A DNA stretch of 64,000 bases. It comes from Thermoactinomyces sp. DSM 45892 (GTDB taxonomy: Bacteria > Bacillota > Bacilli > Thermoactinomycetales > Thermoactinomycetaceae). A model generated the notes under the pieces. It was not told where the DNA came from and did no database searches. It was given only the letters and a program-made list of their open reading frames with translations. The stretch's first letter is position 1. The number at the start of each line of letters is the position of its first letter. A program made the position numbers and the translations under genes. This document shows, piece by piece, positions 18,446 to 28,500 of this stretch. The DNA is taken from the NCBI RefSeq assembly GCF_900107305.1, contig NZ_FNPL01000004.1:124001-188000 (forward strand). Reading direction: 5' to 3'.

Positions 18446-18462
18446 TTGGCATAAAAATTGCA
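18446..18462 (+). promoter_or_regulatory. sigma-54 (-24/-12) promoter of the kam operon
   Basis: TTGGCATAAAAATTGCA matches the consensus TGGCA-N7-TTGC, with GG at -24 and GC at -12 correctly spaced. It lies 28 bp before the first start codon of the operon and downstream of a sigma-54 activator gene. Confidence 0.85.
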
Positions 18463-18489
18463 TAAGGTAGGGTGTGGAGGTGGAGGAAG

Positions 18490-19533
18490 ATGCAACTGCA
18501 AAAAGGAGACCCGTTTGGGACGCATCGAGTGATTGAGCCAGAGGGTGTACTGCCTCAGCCAGCTTGGAGGCTGGATAGTGTATCTCCCTTATATGCAAAT
18601 GAATGCCTTATAGACGTAGAATGTTTGAATATTGATTCCGCTTCCTTTGTACAAATCAAAGAAGCTTGTGAACATGATGATAGTAAAGTGAAAGAAATGA
18701 TCATGAAGATTATTACGGATCGGGGTAAGATGCATAACCCTGTAACCGGTTCTGGTGGAATGTTAATCGGCAGAGTGAGCCAAATAGGGGTGGAGTTTCC
18801 TGCACCCGATTTGCAAGTGGGAGATCAAGTAGCGACGCTGGTTTCGCTTACGTTAACCCCACTTTTGGTGGAAGAAATCCAACATGTAAATATGAATAAC
18901 GGTCAAATTTTAATAAAGGGTAAGGCTATTTTATTTGCTAGTTGTCCGTTTGCGATTCTCCCAGAAGACTTACCCGAATCTGTGTCATTAGCGGCCTTGG
19001 ATGTGTGTGGTGCTCCTGCGCAAGTGGCGAGATTGGTCCAGCCTAGCGATACGGTTGTCGTGTTAGGTGCGGGAGGAAAGTCTGGTTTATTAAGCCTTGC
19101 AGTTGCTTGGCAAGCGGCTGGGAAAAAGGGGAAGGTGATCGCGATTGAATCAAACCCTGCGGCTTGTGAAGTGATTCGAGAATTAGGAATGGCTCACGAG
19201 GTACAGTCGGTCAATGCGAAAGAGCCACTTGCCGTGAAGGAAGTGATCGAGGAGTTAACAGATGGTAAATTAGCAGACATTACGGTGAATTGTGTTAACG
19301 TCCCTGACACTGAGCTTTCTTCTATCCTAGCAACTCGAGATGGTGGAACGGTCTATTTCTTCAGTACAGCCGTAAAGTTTACTGCCGCCGCTCTCGGTGC
19401 AGAGGGAGCAGGCAAAGATGTTCAAATGATGATCGGAAACGGATATGCCCCCGGTCATGCGGAGCTAACACTCCAACTATTGCGGGATCATCAGGCTTTA
19501 AAGGATATCTTTTATAGGCGGTATCAAGCGTAG
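18490..19533 (+). CDS. kdd: L-erythro-3,5-diaminohexanoate dehydrogenase
   Basis: Catalyses the NAD-dependent oxidative deamination of 3,5-diaminohexanoate to 5-amino-3-oxohexanoate, the third step of lysine fermentation. The 347-residue protein has a GroES-like N-terminal half (GKMHNPVTGSGGMLIGRVSQIG, ~85-106) and a Rossmann domain (VVVLGAGGKSGLLSL, ~193) as in medium-chain dehydrogenases, without catalytic zinc cysteines. It is first in the operon with kamA-E, which supports the call. ATG 18490 is chosen because GTG 18472 would lie inside the GGAGGTGGAGG ribosome binding site. Partner genes kce and kal are not in this window. Confidence 0.9.
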   Translation: MQLQKGDPFGTHRVIEPEGVLPQPAWRLDSVSPLYANECLIDVECLNIDSASFVQIKEACEHDDSKVKEMIMKIITDRGKMHNPVTGSGGMLIGRVSQIGVEFPAPDLQVGDQVATLVSLTLTPLLVEEIQHVNMNNGQILIKGKAILFASCPFAILPEDLPESVSLAALDVCGAPAQVARLVQPSDTVVVLGAGGKSGLLSLAVAWQAAGKKGKVIAIESNPAACEVIRELGMAHEVQSVNAKEPLAVKEVIEELTDGKLADITVNCVNVPDTELSSILATRDGGTVYFFSTAVKFTAAALGAEGAGKDVQMMIGNGYAPGHAELTLQLLRDHQALKDIFYRRYQA

Positions 19534-19604
19534 ATCAACACACGATCACCAGATGGTACAGGCTCATGTATGAACGAATCAAACAAACCCAAGGAGGAAT
19601 TCAC

Positions 19605-20921
19605 GTGAGAGACTGGCGCGAAATCGAACTATGGAAAGACGTTACCGAAGAGCAATGGAACGACTGGTTATGGCAACTCACCCATACCATTAAAAATTAT
19701 GACGATCTCAGCAAAGTAATCGAACTAGCACCTGAGGAAATAAAAGGAGTGGAGATATCCAACCAAACGATCCCACTTAACATCACTCCTTATTATGCAT
19801 TGCTAATGGACCCAACAGACCCAACTGATCCAGTACGTATGCAATCGGTTCCAGTATCTTCTGAGTTATACCGCACTCCGTATGACATGGAAGATCCCCT
19901 ACTAGAAGATACGGATTCCCCTGTACCGGGTCTCACACATCGTTACCCTGACCGTGTTTTATTCCTTATTACCAATCAATGCTCGATGTATTGCCGCTAC
20001 TGTACACGTCGTCGTTTTTCTGGGCAAGTGGGCATGGGGGTTCCGAAGAAGCAGATGGATGCTTGTATCGACTACATTCGTCGTACGCCTGAGATTCGGG
20101 ATGTGCTACTTTCTGGCGGAGATGGCTTGTTGGTAAATGACCGTATTCTAGAGTATCTATTGAAGAACTTGCGTGAAATTCCGCATGTGGAGATTATTCG
20201 GATCGGGACACGTGCTCCGGTCGTATTCCCTCAGCGAATTACGGAGAACTTGTGTAACATCTTACAGAAATACCATCCAGTCTGGTTAAATACGCACTTT
20301 AACCATCCGCGCGAGATTACACCAGAGGCGAAAAAAGCTTGTGAGATGTTGGCTAATGCTGGGGTTCCGCTTGGTAACCAGTCGGTTATCTTAGCAGGGG
20401 TGAATGATTGCCCTCACGTGATGAAGAAGTTGATGCATGAGTTAGTGAAGATCCGCGTTCGTCCGTACTATATCTACCAATGTGACTTATCTGAAGGAAT
20501 CGGCCACTTCCGTGCTCCTGTCTCCAAAGGGATCGAAATTATCGAGTATCTAAGAGGCCATACATCTGGATACGCTATTCCTACATTTGTGGTAGATGCC
20601 CCGGGTGGAGGAGGGAAAATCCCTGTAGCACCTAACTATATTTTGTCGCAAAGTCCGACGAAGACGATCTTGCGAAACTTTGAAGGGGTTATTACTTCTT
20701 ATCCGGAACCAGAAAATTACAGTCCAACTCAATGTAACTGTGAAGATTGCCAGCGTGAACGCCAGTTGGTCGGGGTTGCTGCTCTCATGAGTAATCAACA
20801 AATCAATCTAGAACCGAAGCAGTTAAACCGTGAGGAGCGCCGTCAACAGATGGAAGTGAAGGCTGCTGAGATTGAAGCTGCCTCTGCTCAAAGCCCTGAT
20901 GGTGCGAAAGAAATGATATGA
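19605..20921 (+). CDS. kamA: lysine 2,3-aminomutase
   Basis: Radical SAM, PLP-dependent enzyme converting L-lysine to L-beta-lysine. The iron-sulfur motif CSMYCRYCTRRR places Cys126, Cys130 and Cys133 on one 4Fe-4S cluster. PGGGGKIPV near residue 330 carries the PLP lysine. Upstream, LTHRYPDRVLFL is a KAM signature. The sequence is closely similar to B. subtilis YodO/KamA through its core. The C-terminal CNCEDCQRE is a CxCxxC motif of the kind that binds zinc in clostridial KAM. The start is GTG 19605 behind AAGGAGG; an in-frame ATG at 19566 would put the ribosome binding site inside the gene. The stop overlaps kamB by 4 bp. Confidence 0.97.
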   Translation: MRDWREIELWKDVTEEQWNDWLWQLTHTIKNYDDLSKVIELAPEEIKGVEISNQTIPLNITPYYALLMDPTDPTDPVRMQSVPVSSELYRTPYDMEDPLLEDTDSPVPGLTHRYPDRVLFLITNQCSMYCRYCTRRRFSGQVGMGVPKKQMDACIDYIRRTPEIRDVLLSGGDGLLVNDRILEYLLKNLREIPHVEIIRIGTRAPVVFPQRITENLCNILQKYHPVWLNTHFNHPREITPEAKKACEMLANAGVPLGNQSVILAGVNDCPHVMKKLMHELVKIRVRPYYIYQCDLSEGIGHFRAPVSKGIEIIEYLRGHTSGYAIPTFVVDAPGGGGKIPVAPNYILSQSPTKTILRNFEGVITSYPEPENYSPTQCNCEDCQRERQLVGVAALMSNQQINLEPKQLNREERRQQMEVKAAEIEAASAQSPDGAKEMI

Positions 20922-21937
20922 ACCAAACGATGAAACAATGGAGCCAGCGAGAGGATTTACAAGTTCTTTCGCTGGTGGGCATTTCTAAAAATGCAGGAAA
21001 AACCACTTTTCTAAATGGATTAGGCAAAGCATGGTCGGCAGAGTCAGTTGGAGTATTTAGTATTGGCGTAGATGGTGAGGCACAAGATGTGTGGAGTGGA
21101 CGATCCAAACCAGAGGTACGTGTTTATAAGGGTTGGATCGTGGCCACATCAGGTATTTGTCTCCAAAATGAAGCAGATGCATGGGAGATTATCGAGGCTT
21201 TACCGATTGATTCGGTAGCCGGGCGAGTCTATTTAGCCCGTGCGAATTGCGATACCTCTGTTAAATTAACAGGAGTGCCTACTCGTCAGTGGGCTTCTCT
21301 TTGTATTGAGCGATTAAAACAGTGTGGATGTGCCAAGGTGATTGTAGATGGAGCTTATAATCGGAAGGTGATGGCCAGCCCGGTATGGAGTGATGGCTTC
21401 GTATTAGTGGTGGGAGCTAGTTTTTCGCCATCTCTTTCTTTGTTAGTGAAAGAAGTAAAGGGGTGGATGGCGAAGCTGCTCCTTCCTTCCCCTGCTGCTG
21501 ATGATATCGAACTATATCAATCCTTCTATAGACGAGAAGTTTGTGCACTTCAAATAGGTGAAAGGTGGATATCATTTTCTTCCCATGAGTGGATTCAATC
21601 GCAGGGGAGCCATATTTCAGCGGAAGATCTGAAACAAGCTACGAAACTTTACTTTCATGGTGCATTGACGAAGCGCGTTCTAGAACAGCTACGGTCGAGT
21701 GGTTTTACAGGCGAACTTACCATTCCTGACTGGACCTATTTGTTTGATTTTCTAGTAAGAGGGTCCCGGATTCAGGTGTTGTTTCCTAGTAATCTACTTG
21801 CAGTTGGCATTAATTCTACTTCTCCAGATGGTTGGCAAGTAAATCCTGAGGAGTTTCAGGCACAGATTCAGCAAGTAGTTGGTGATATACCAGTCTGGGA
21901 TGTATACCGAGAGGAGTGGATTTCAGATGTTTCTTGA
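20918..21937 (+). CDS. kamB: KamB, lysine 5,6-aminomutase reactivase subunit (P-loop protein)
   Basis: A 339-residue protein with an N-terminal P-loop GISKNAGKTTFLNG (~21-34) and no membrane segment. It occupies the kamB position found in lysine fermentation operons between kamA and the MutS-like kamC. In that setting KamB and KamC are thought to reactivate the B12-dependent aminomutase by exchanging damaged cofactor. The C-terminal half (~190-339) has no motif I recognise. It overlaps kamA by 4 bp (ATGA) and kamC by 11 bp, so translation is coupled. Confidence 0.8.
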   Translation: MNQTMKQWSQREDLQVLSLVGISKNAGKTTFLNGLGKAWSAESVGVFSIGVDGEAQDVWSGRSKPEVRVYKGWIVATSGICLQNEADAWEIIEALPIDSVAGRVYLARANCDTSVKLTGVPTRQWASLCIERLKQCGCAKVIVDGAYNRKVMASPVWSDGFVLVVGASFSPSLSLLVKEVKGWMAKLLLPSPAADDIELYQSFYRREVCALQIGERWISFSSHEWIQSQGSHISAEDLKQATKLYFHGALTKRVLEQLRSSGFTGELTIPDWTYLFDFLVRGSRIQVLFPSNLLAVGINSTSPDGWQVNPEEFQAQIQQVVGDIPVWDVYREEWISDVS

Positions 21938-23600
21938 CTCAGAGACTGCGGAAGCGCTCCGCATTTCTGAATATCTCAAACGAGTTGCGCCCTATACTCC
22001 TTTAGGTAAGAAGTGGAAGGGGAGGTTAAAGCCCTATACGCTTTCTCAAATAGAAGAGTGGGAGCTAGATTTACAAGATCAACAAGAGATAATAGAGATA
22101 TTTTCAGAATCCCGGGCTACGTATTTTCTTACCTGTTGTGAATTAGTAGATGACATTGATTTTTATTTACAAGAAGTGTTGCAAGACCGATCCTCGACGC
22201 TTACTTGGTTTCATGTAAAGAGATTTTTAGTGATGTGGTTTAGGTGGGATGAGTTTGTAAGCTCAGAATCAAGTCCGCGTTTCATGAGGATGAATCCAGA
22301 AGAGCAGAGAAAGCTTCATTTCTTACTTCTCCTACTTCAAAAATCGGGGCGTTTTACGACTTCATTTGAAGTTTCGCAGTTAGGTGATTCAAAATGGCTT
22401 GAGATGAATCGGCAAAAGAATCAGCTGACGAAAGCGATTCAGCAACTTCGCAAAGAGCGACAAAAGCAGATTAGCGAGCGACTACAGAGAAATCCAAATT
22501 TCCAAGGGGAATGGGTGATCAGTAGACACCAAGAATCAGCTAAGGTGTTTGCAGTAGACCCGGATATTAAGCTGGTAAGAGAAACGATATACGAACAGAT
22601 TTACGAGCTTGTACCGGATGAACAGGAGAATGTATGGCAAGAACAGTTGCTAATTTGCAAGGAACAGATGTCAATTTATGAGCAATCGTTGTTTCGGCAG
22701 ATCAATCGTTTATTTCGAGATCATATCCCATTTTTACAAAGCCTTGTACAGCGCTGGACAAGACTCGACTTCTTATGGGCGAAGTGTCGTGCGGTCCAGA
22801 GTTGGAATGGAGTTAGACCCGTCTACTTGGAGAATCAAGTCCGAGTGATTGCGGGGACTCTTCCGCTAGAACAAGAGGCTTGGATGCAAAAAGGGTATGA
22901 AATGACGCCTGTTACACTAGAGATGAAGCCAGGATGTACGCTACTGATTGGCCCTAATATGGGTGGGAAAACAACTGCCTTGCGAGTGGTAGGTTTGTGT
23001 ACCGTATTAGCGCAATATGGCTTATATGTACCTGCCGAGGAATTTTCTTTCCCATTATTTCCGTGGATTCGCACATGGATAGGGGATCATCAAAATGCAG
23101 AGCAGGGGCTTAGTAGTTTTGGTGCTGAAATGAATCGACTTGCGCAGTGGATAGATAGAGATCCAGAAAACCAAGGACTCATCTTATTAGATGAAATTGG
23201 ACGAGGTACGAATCCTATCGAAGGCGCCGCGATCAGCTGTGCGATTACTCGTTATTTGCATGAGTCTCAGGCATGGGCGGTTCATGTGACGCATTTTCCA
23301 GAGGCTCTTCAGATTGAGGGAATACAAGGCTATCGTGTGAGGGGGCTTTCGATCATCCCTAAGTGGGATTCAGATCATCCGAACCAAGCAGAGGACTGGA
23401 TTCGGTTGCTTTATAAGGCAATGGATTATCACCTCGATCCCATCGAGGATCAAGAGGTGGTGGCAACCCAAGCGATTTTGATCGCAGAGATGTGTGGACT
23501 ACCGGAAAAGGTGATTAAGCAGGCACGAACAGCCGTAAAACAAAGAATCCAGGAGGGAGACTATGAACGAGAGATTGCATTTGGATCCACAGAAAATTAA
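21927..23600 (+). CDS. kamC: KamC, MutS-like ATPase of lysine 5,6-aminomutase reactivation
   Basis: A 557-residue protein whose C-terminal part is a MutS ATPase domain: Walker A GPNMGGKTTALR (~342), the following helix VVGLCTVLAQYGLYVPAEE, Walker B LILLDEIGRGTNPIEGAA (~418) and a conserved VHVTHFPE. The N-terminal half is a coiled-coil-rich clamp/lever-like region (RQKNQLTKAIQQLRKERQK). It lacks the mismatch-recognition domain, so it is not a repair MutS. ATG 21927 has GAGGAG; an earlier ATG (21879) would extend it inside kamB without a good ribosome binding site. It overlaps kamD by 38 bp. Confidence 0.85.
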   Translation: MFLDSETAEALRISEYLKRVAPYTPLGKKWKGRLKPYTLSQIEEWELDLQDQQEIIEIFSESRATYFLTCCELVDDIDFYLQEVLQDRSSTLTWFHVKRFLVMWFRWDEFVSSESSPRFMRMNPEEQRKLHFLLLLLQKSGRFTTSFEVSQLGDSKWLEMNRQKNQLTKAIQQLRKERQKQISERLQRNPNFQGEWVISRHQESAKVFAVDPDIKLVRETIYEQIYELVPDEQENVWQEQLLICKEQMSIYEQSLFRQINRLFRDHIPFLQSLVQRWTRLDFLWAKCRAVQSWNGVRPVYLENQVRVIAGTLPLEQEAWMQKGYEMTPVTLEMKPGCTLLIGPNMGGKTTALRVVGLCTVLAQYGLYVPAEEFSFPLFPWIRTWIGDHQNAEQGLSSFGAEMNRLAQWIDRDPENQGLILLDEIGRGTNPIEGAAISCAITRYLHESQAWAVHVTHFPEALQIEGIQGYRVRGLSIIPKWDSDHPNQAEDWIRLLYKAMDYHLDPIEDQEVVATQAILIAEMCGLPEKVIKQARTAVKQRIQEGDYEREIAFGSTEN

Positions 23601-25161
23601 TCGCGGTCGAGAAGCGGCCCGCAAGATTGCAGAGAGGATCGATCAATTTATCGCTCCACTTACCACGGTAGCGGTGGAGCGAACGGTCGCGCGCCTTTTT
23701 GGAATAGATGGAGTAGATGATGAATATATTCCGCTTCCCAATCGGGTAGTGGATCATCTATTAGAGCAGGGAGTCTTAGGCAGAGGCGTTGCACCGTGGC
23801 TGATTCAAGCGATGATGCATGAGGGACAAGATGCACAAACGATTGCAGAGCGTGTGGCTCAGGGGGCACTTGATTTAACGAAGGTCCCGACTCGATCGGA
23901 GGAAGAGCTTCACCGCTTTGGCGGGCAATTAGCCGATCAACAACTAGACCGCATTGCAGAAAATCGAAAAAAACGGGATGAGTATCTCGCTACATTGGGA
24001 GAAGGAAAAAAGCCATATCTTTATGTCATCGTGGCTACGGGGGACATCTATGAAGATGTGGTGCAAGCCCGTTCAGCTGCTAGACAGGGAGCTGACATCA
24101 TTGCTGTGATTCGTTCAACTGGGCAGAGTTTGATTGATTATGTCCCCTATGGTGCTACGAGAGAAGGATTTGGTGGGACGTATGCTACGCAAGAGAACTT
24201 CCGCATTATGCGCCAAGCGTTAGACGAGGTAGGGGAAGAGGTAGGCCGCTATATACGTCTTTGTAATTATTGCTCCGGACTATGTATGCCAGAGATTGCC
24301 GTCATGGGTGCTTTAGAACGGCTGGATGTGATGTTAAATGATGCATTATACGGGATTCTATTCCGTGATATTAATATGCAACGAACCCTAATCGATCAAG
24401 CGTTTTCTCGCATGATTAACAGTTACGCTGGCATCATTATTAATACAGGGGAAGATAATTACCTTACCACTGCCGATGCTGTAGAGGCCGCTCATACGGT
24501 GTTAGCTTCGCAATTTATTAATGAACAGATTGCGTTACTATCCGGGCTCCCGGAAGAGCAGATGGGACTGGGTCACGCTTTTGAGATGAGTCCGGAACTA
24601 GAAGATGGCTTCTTATTCGAATTAGCACAGGCACAGATGGCACGTCAAATTTTCCCAAATGCCCTGCTTAAGTACATGCCCCCCACGAAGCATATGACAG
24701 GAAATATCTTCAAAGGGCATATTCAAGATGCTTTGTTTAACCTCGTTAGTGTCATGACTGGTCAAGGAATTCAGTTGCTGGGGATGATGACAGAAGCAAT
24801 GCACACCCCGCATATTCATGATCGTCAACTCGCGATTGAAAATGCCCAGTATGTATTTAATAATGCGCGTAATCTCGGGGAGGAAATTCAGTTTCGTTCG
24901 GGTGGCAAGATCGAAAAAAGGGCACAAGAAGTGCTCGATGAAGCAGTCCAGTTGCTCGAAGACGTTCAGGAGACTGGCTTTTTTGAAGCGATCCATCGGG
25001 GCACCTTTGCTGATGTGAAGAGAGCTTTAGACGGTGGAAAAGGGTTAGTAGGCGTTATCCGGAAATCTGTCGATTACTACAATCCTATGGAACAAGGATT
25101 ACGCAACCGTTTGCAACTACCAAGTCGGGAGGAGGTGTCTTATGGCTACGGATCTTACTAG
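23563..25161 (+). CDS. kamD: lysine 5,6-aminomutase alpha subunit
   Basis: The large catalytic subunit of the adenosylcobalamin- and PLP-dependent mutase that converts beta-lysine to 3,5-diaminohexanoate. The 532-residue length and the TIM-barrel sequence blocks fit the family: KPYLYVIVATGDIYEDVVQA (~150), VIRSTGQSLIDYVPYGATRE (~184), NTGEDNYLTTADAVEAAHTV (~293), KYMPPTKHMTGNIFKGH (~366). It starts at ATG 23563 (GGAGGGAG) inside the kamC 3' end and overlaps kamE by 20 bp, which suggests stoichiometric translation of the two subunits. Confidence 0.95.
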   Translation: MNERLHLDPQKINRGREAARKIAERIDQFIAPLTTVAVERTVARLFGIDGVDDEYIPLPNRVVDHLLEQGVLGRGVAPWLIQAMMHEGQDAQTIAERVAQGALDLTKVPTRSEEELHRFGGQLADQQLDRIAENRKKRDEYLATLGEGKKPYLYVIVATGDIYEDVVQARSAARQGADIIAVIRSTGQSLIDYVPYGATREGFGGTYATQENFRIMRQALDEVGEEVGRYIRLCNYCSGLCMPEIAVMGALERLDVMLNDALYGILFRDINMQRTLIDQAFSRMINSYAGIIINTGEDNYLTTADAVEAAHTVLASQFINEQIALLSGLPEEQMGLGHAFEMSPELEDGFLFELAQAQMARQIFPNALLKYMPPTKHMTGNIFKGHIQDALFNLVSVMTGQGIQLLGMMTEAMHTPHIHDRQLAIENAQYVFNNARNLGEEIQFRSGGKIEKRAQEVLDEAVQLLEDVQETGFFEAIHRGTFADVKRALDGGKGLVGVIRKSVDYYNPMEQGLRNRLQLPSREEVSYGYGSY

Positions 25162-25888
25162 AGTCAAACCGTACGGAGATACGATGAACGATGGTGTGAT
25201 GCAGCTCAGTTTCTCCATGCCTGCTCCTTATGGAGAGGAGGCAAAAGAAGCGGCTAGGCAGCTCGTAATGAAGATGGGACTAACCGAACCGCAAATCTAT
25301 CATATGAAAGATCTAGGAGAGGGCTACACCTACTTCATTGTCTATGGAAAGTGCGAACATCATGTGGATTACACGACGATTCAAGTTCCAAAGGTAGAAA
25401 GCCAAGTGATGAGTTTCTATGATATTAATCACTATATCGAAGAACACATCGGTCGCAAAGTCGTCGTCGTAGGTGCTTGTACAGGTACCGATGCCCACAC
25501 CGTTGGCATCGATGCGATTATGAATATGAAAGGGTACAACGGTGAGTATGGCTTAGAGCGATACCCGTGGGTGGATGCGTATAATCTGGGAAGTCAAGTC
25601 GAAAACGATATCCTCCTTGCTAAAGCCCTCGAACTACAAGCCGATGTCCTCCTCGTCTCGCAGATCGTCACCCAAAAAGGTGTTCATATCACCAACTTAA
25701 CCGAATTAGTCGAACTACTAGAAGCCGAAGGACTACGGGACCGATTCCTCCTCATCTGCGGAGGACCCCGCATCTCACATGAATTAGCCCTCGAACTAGG
25801 ATTCGATGCCGGATTCGGCCCCGGTTCCCTCGCCCCAGACGTCGCTTCTTACTTCTCGCAAGAGATTGCGAAGCGGGTAGAGAAATAG
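25142..25888 (+). CDS. kamE: lysine 5,6-aminomutase beta subunit (B12-binding)
   Basis: The 248-residue small subunit carries the base-off cobalamin motif D-x-H-x-x-G as D117-H119-G122 (GTDAHTVGID). Lys130 in MNMKGY lies 11 residues after the B12 histidine, the spacing of the PLP-binding lysine in the clostridial enzyme. The N-terminal dimerisation domain (~1-95) and C-terminal Rossmann core (LICGGPRISHELALELGFDAGFG region) are present. Last gene of the operon; a strong terminator starts 6 bp after the stop. A degraded copy of its 3' end lies at 28381. Confidence 0.95.
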   Translation: MATDLTRVKPYGDTMNDGVMQLSFSMPAPYGEEAKEAARQLVMKMGLTEPQIYHMKDLGEGYTYFIVYGKCEHHVDYTTIQVPKVESQVMSFYDINHYIEEHIGRKVVVVGACTGTDAHTVGIDAIMNMKGYNGEYGLERYPWVDAYNLGSQVENDILLAKALELQADVLLVSQIVTQKGVHITNLTELVELLEAEGLRDRFLLICGGPRISHELALELGFDAGFGPGSLAPDVASYFSQEIAKRVEK

Positions 25889-25893
25889 ATGAT

Positions 25894-25941
25894 ACCTCTA
25901 TTAACTAGATGAGATTGAACCTAGTTAATAGAGGTGTTTTT
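25894..25941 (+). terminator. terminator of the kam operon
   Basis: ACCTCTATTAACTAG (25894-25908) pairs perfectly with 25921-25935, followed by GTTTTT. Confidence 0.85.
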
Positions 25942-26016
25942 CGATGGAATGATAACTGGATATAGAAAAAAGCAGGCGCATCTTGTTCGAATGTGCCTGC
26001 TAAAGGGAATGATCTT

Positions 26017-28242
<2,226 letters not shown>

Positions 28243-28260
28243 ATTACACCTCCCTACAGT

Positions 28261-28279
28261 ATTCTTACTATAGATATTC
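28261..28279 (-). promoter_or_regulatory. shared promoter-like motif upstream of the collagen-propeller gene
   Basis: Reads GAATATCTATAGTAAGAAT on the minus strand before ATG 28242. It matches the TATA(A/G)TAAGA(A/C) core seen before the collagen genes of the main array. Confidence 0.4.
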
Positions 28280-28308
28280 ATAATTCCTGCTATGTGTAAC
28301 TAGTCTAT

Positions 28309-28380
28309 ATATCCAATTATCTATATATCCAATTATCTATATATCTATTTCAATAATCAGATATATAGATAATTGGATAT
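28309..28380. repeat. direct repeat followed by a perfect 22-bp hairpin
   Basis: ATATCCAATTATCTAT occurs at 28309 and again at 28325. The second copy begins a 22 bp arm (28325-28346) that is the exact reverse complement of 28359-28380, with a 12 nt loop. The arms are A/T rich and have no T-run after them. Confidence 0.7.
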
Positions 28381-28457
28381 CCCCCAGACATCGCGGAGCG
28401 GGTAGAGACATAAAAAACACCTCTATTAACTAGATTCTAGCTAGTAGAGGTGTTTTT
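28381..28457 (+). pseudogene. relic of the kamE 3' end with its terminator
   Basis: CCCCAGACATCGC and GGAGCGGGTAGAGA align with the last codons of kamE (CCCCAGACGTCGC, GAAGCGGGTAGAGA), with about 25 bp missing between. A copy of the kamE terminator follows (CACCTCTATTAACTAG, then TAGAGGTGTTTTTT). The hairpin can also end the minus-strand essC transcript. Confidence 0.6.
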
Positions 28458-28500
28458 TCATCTAAGAGTGTTTACTTTTCTAATTCGAGTTGGGAGAGTC

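Noticed and set aside
21927-23600. DNA mismatch repair MutS/MutS2
   Set aside because: Only the ATPase part matches. There is no mismatch-binding domain or Smr domain, and the gene is inside the kam operon in the kamC position.
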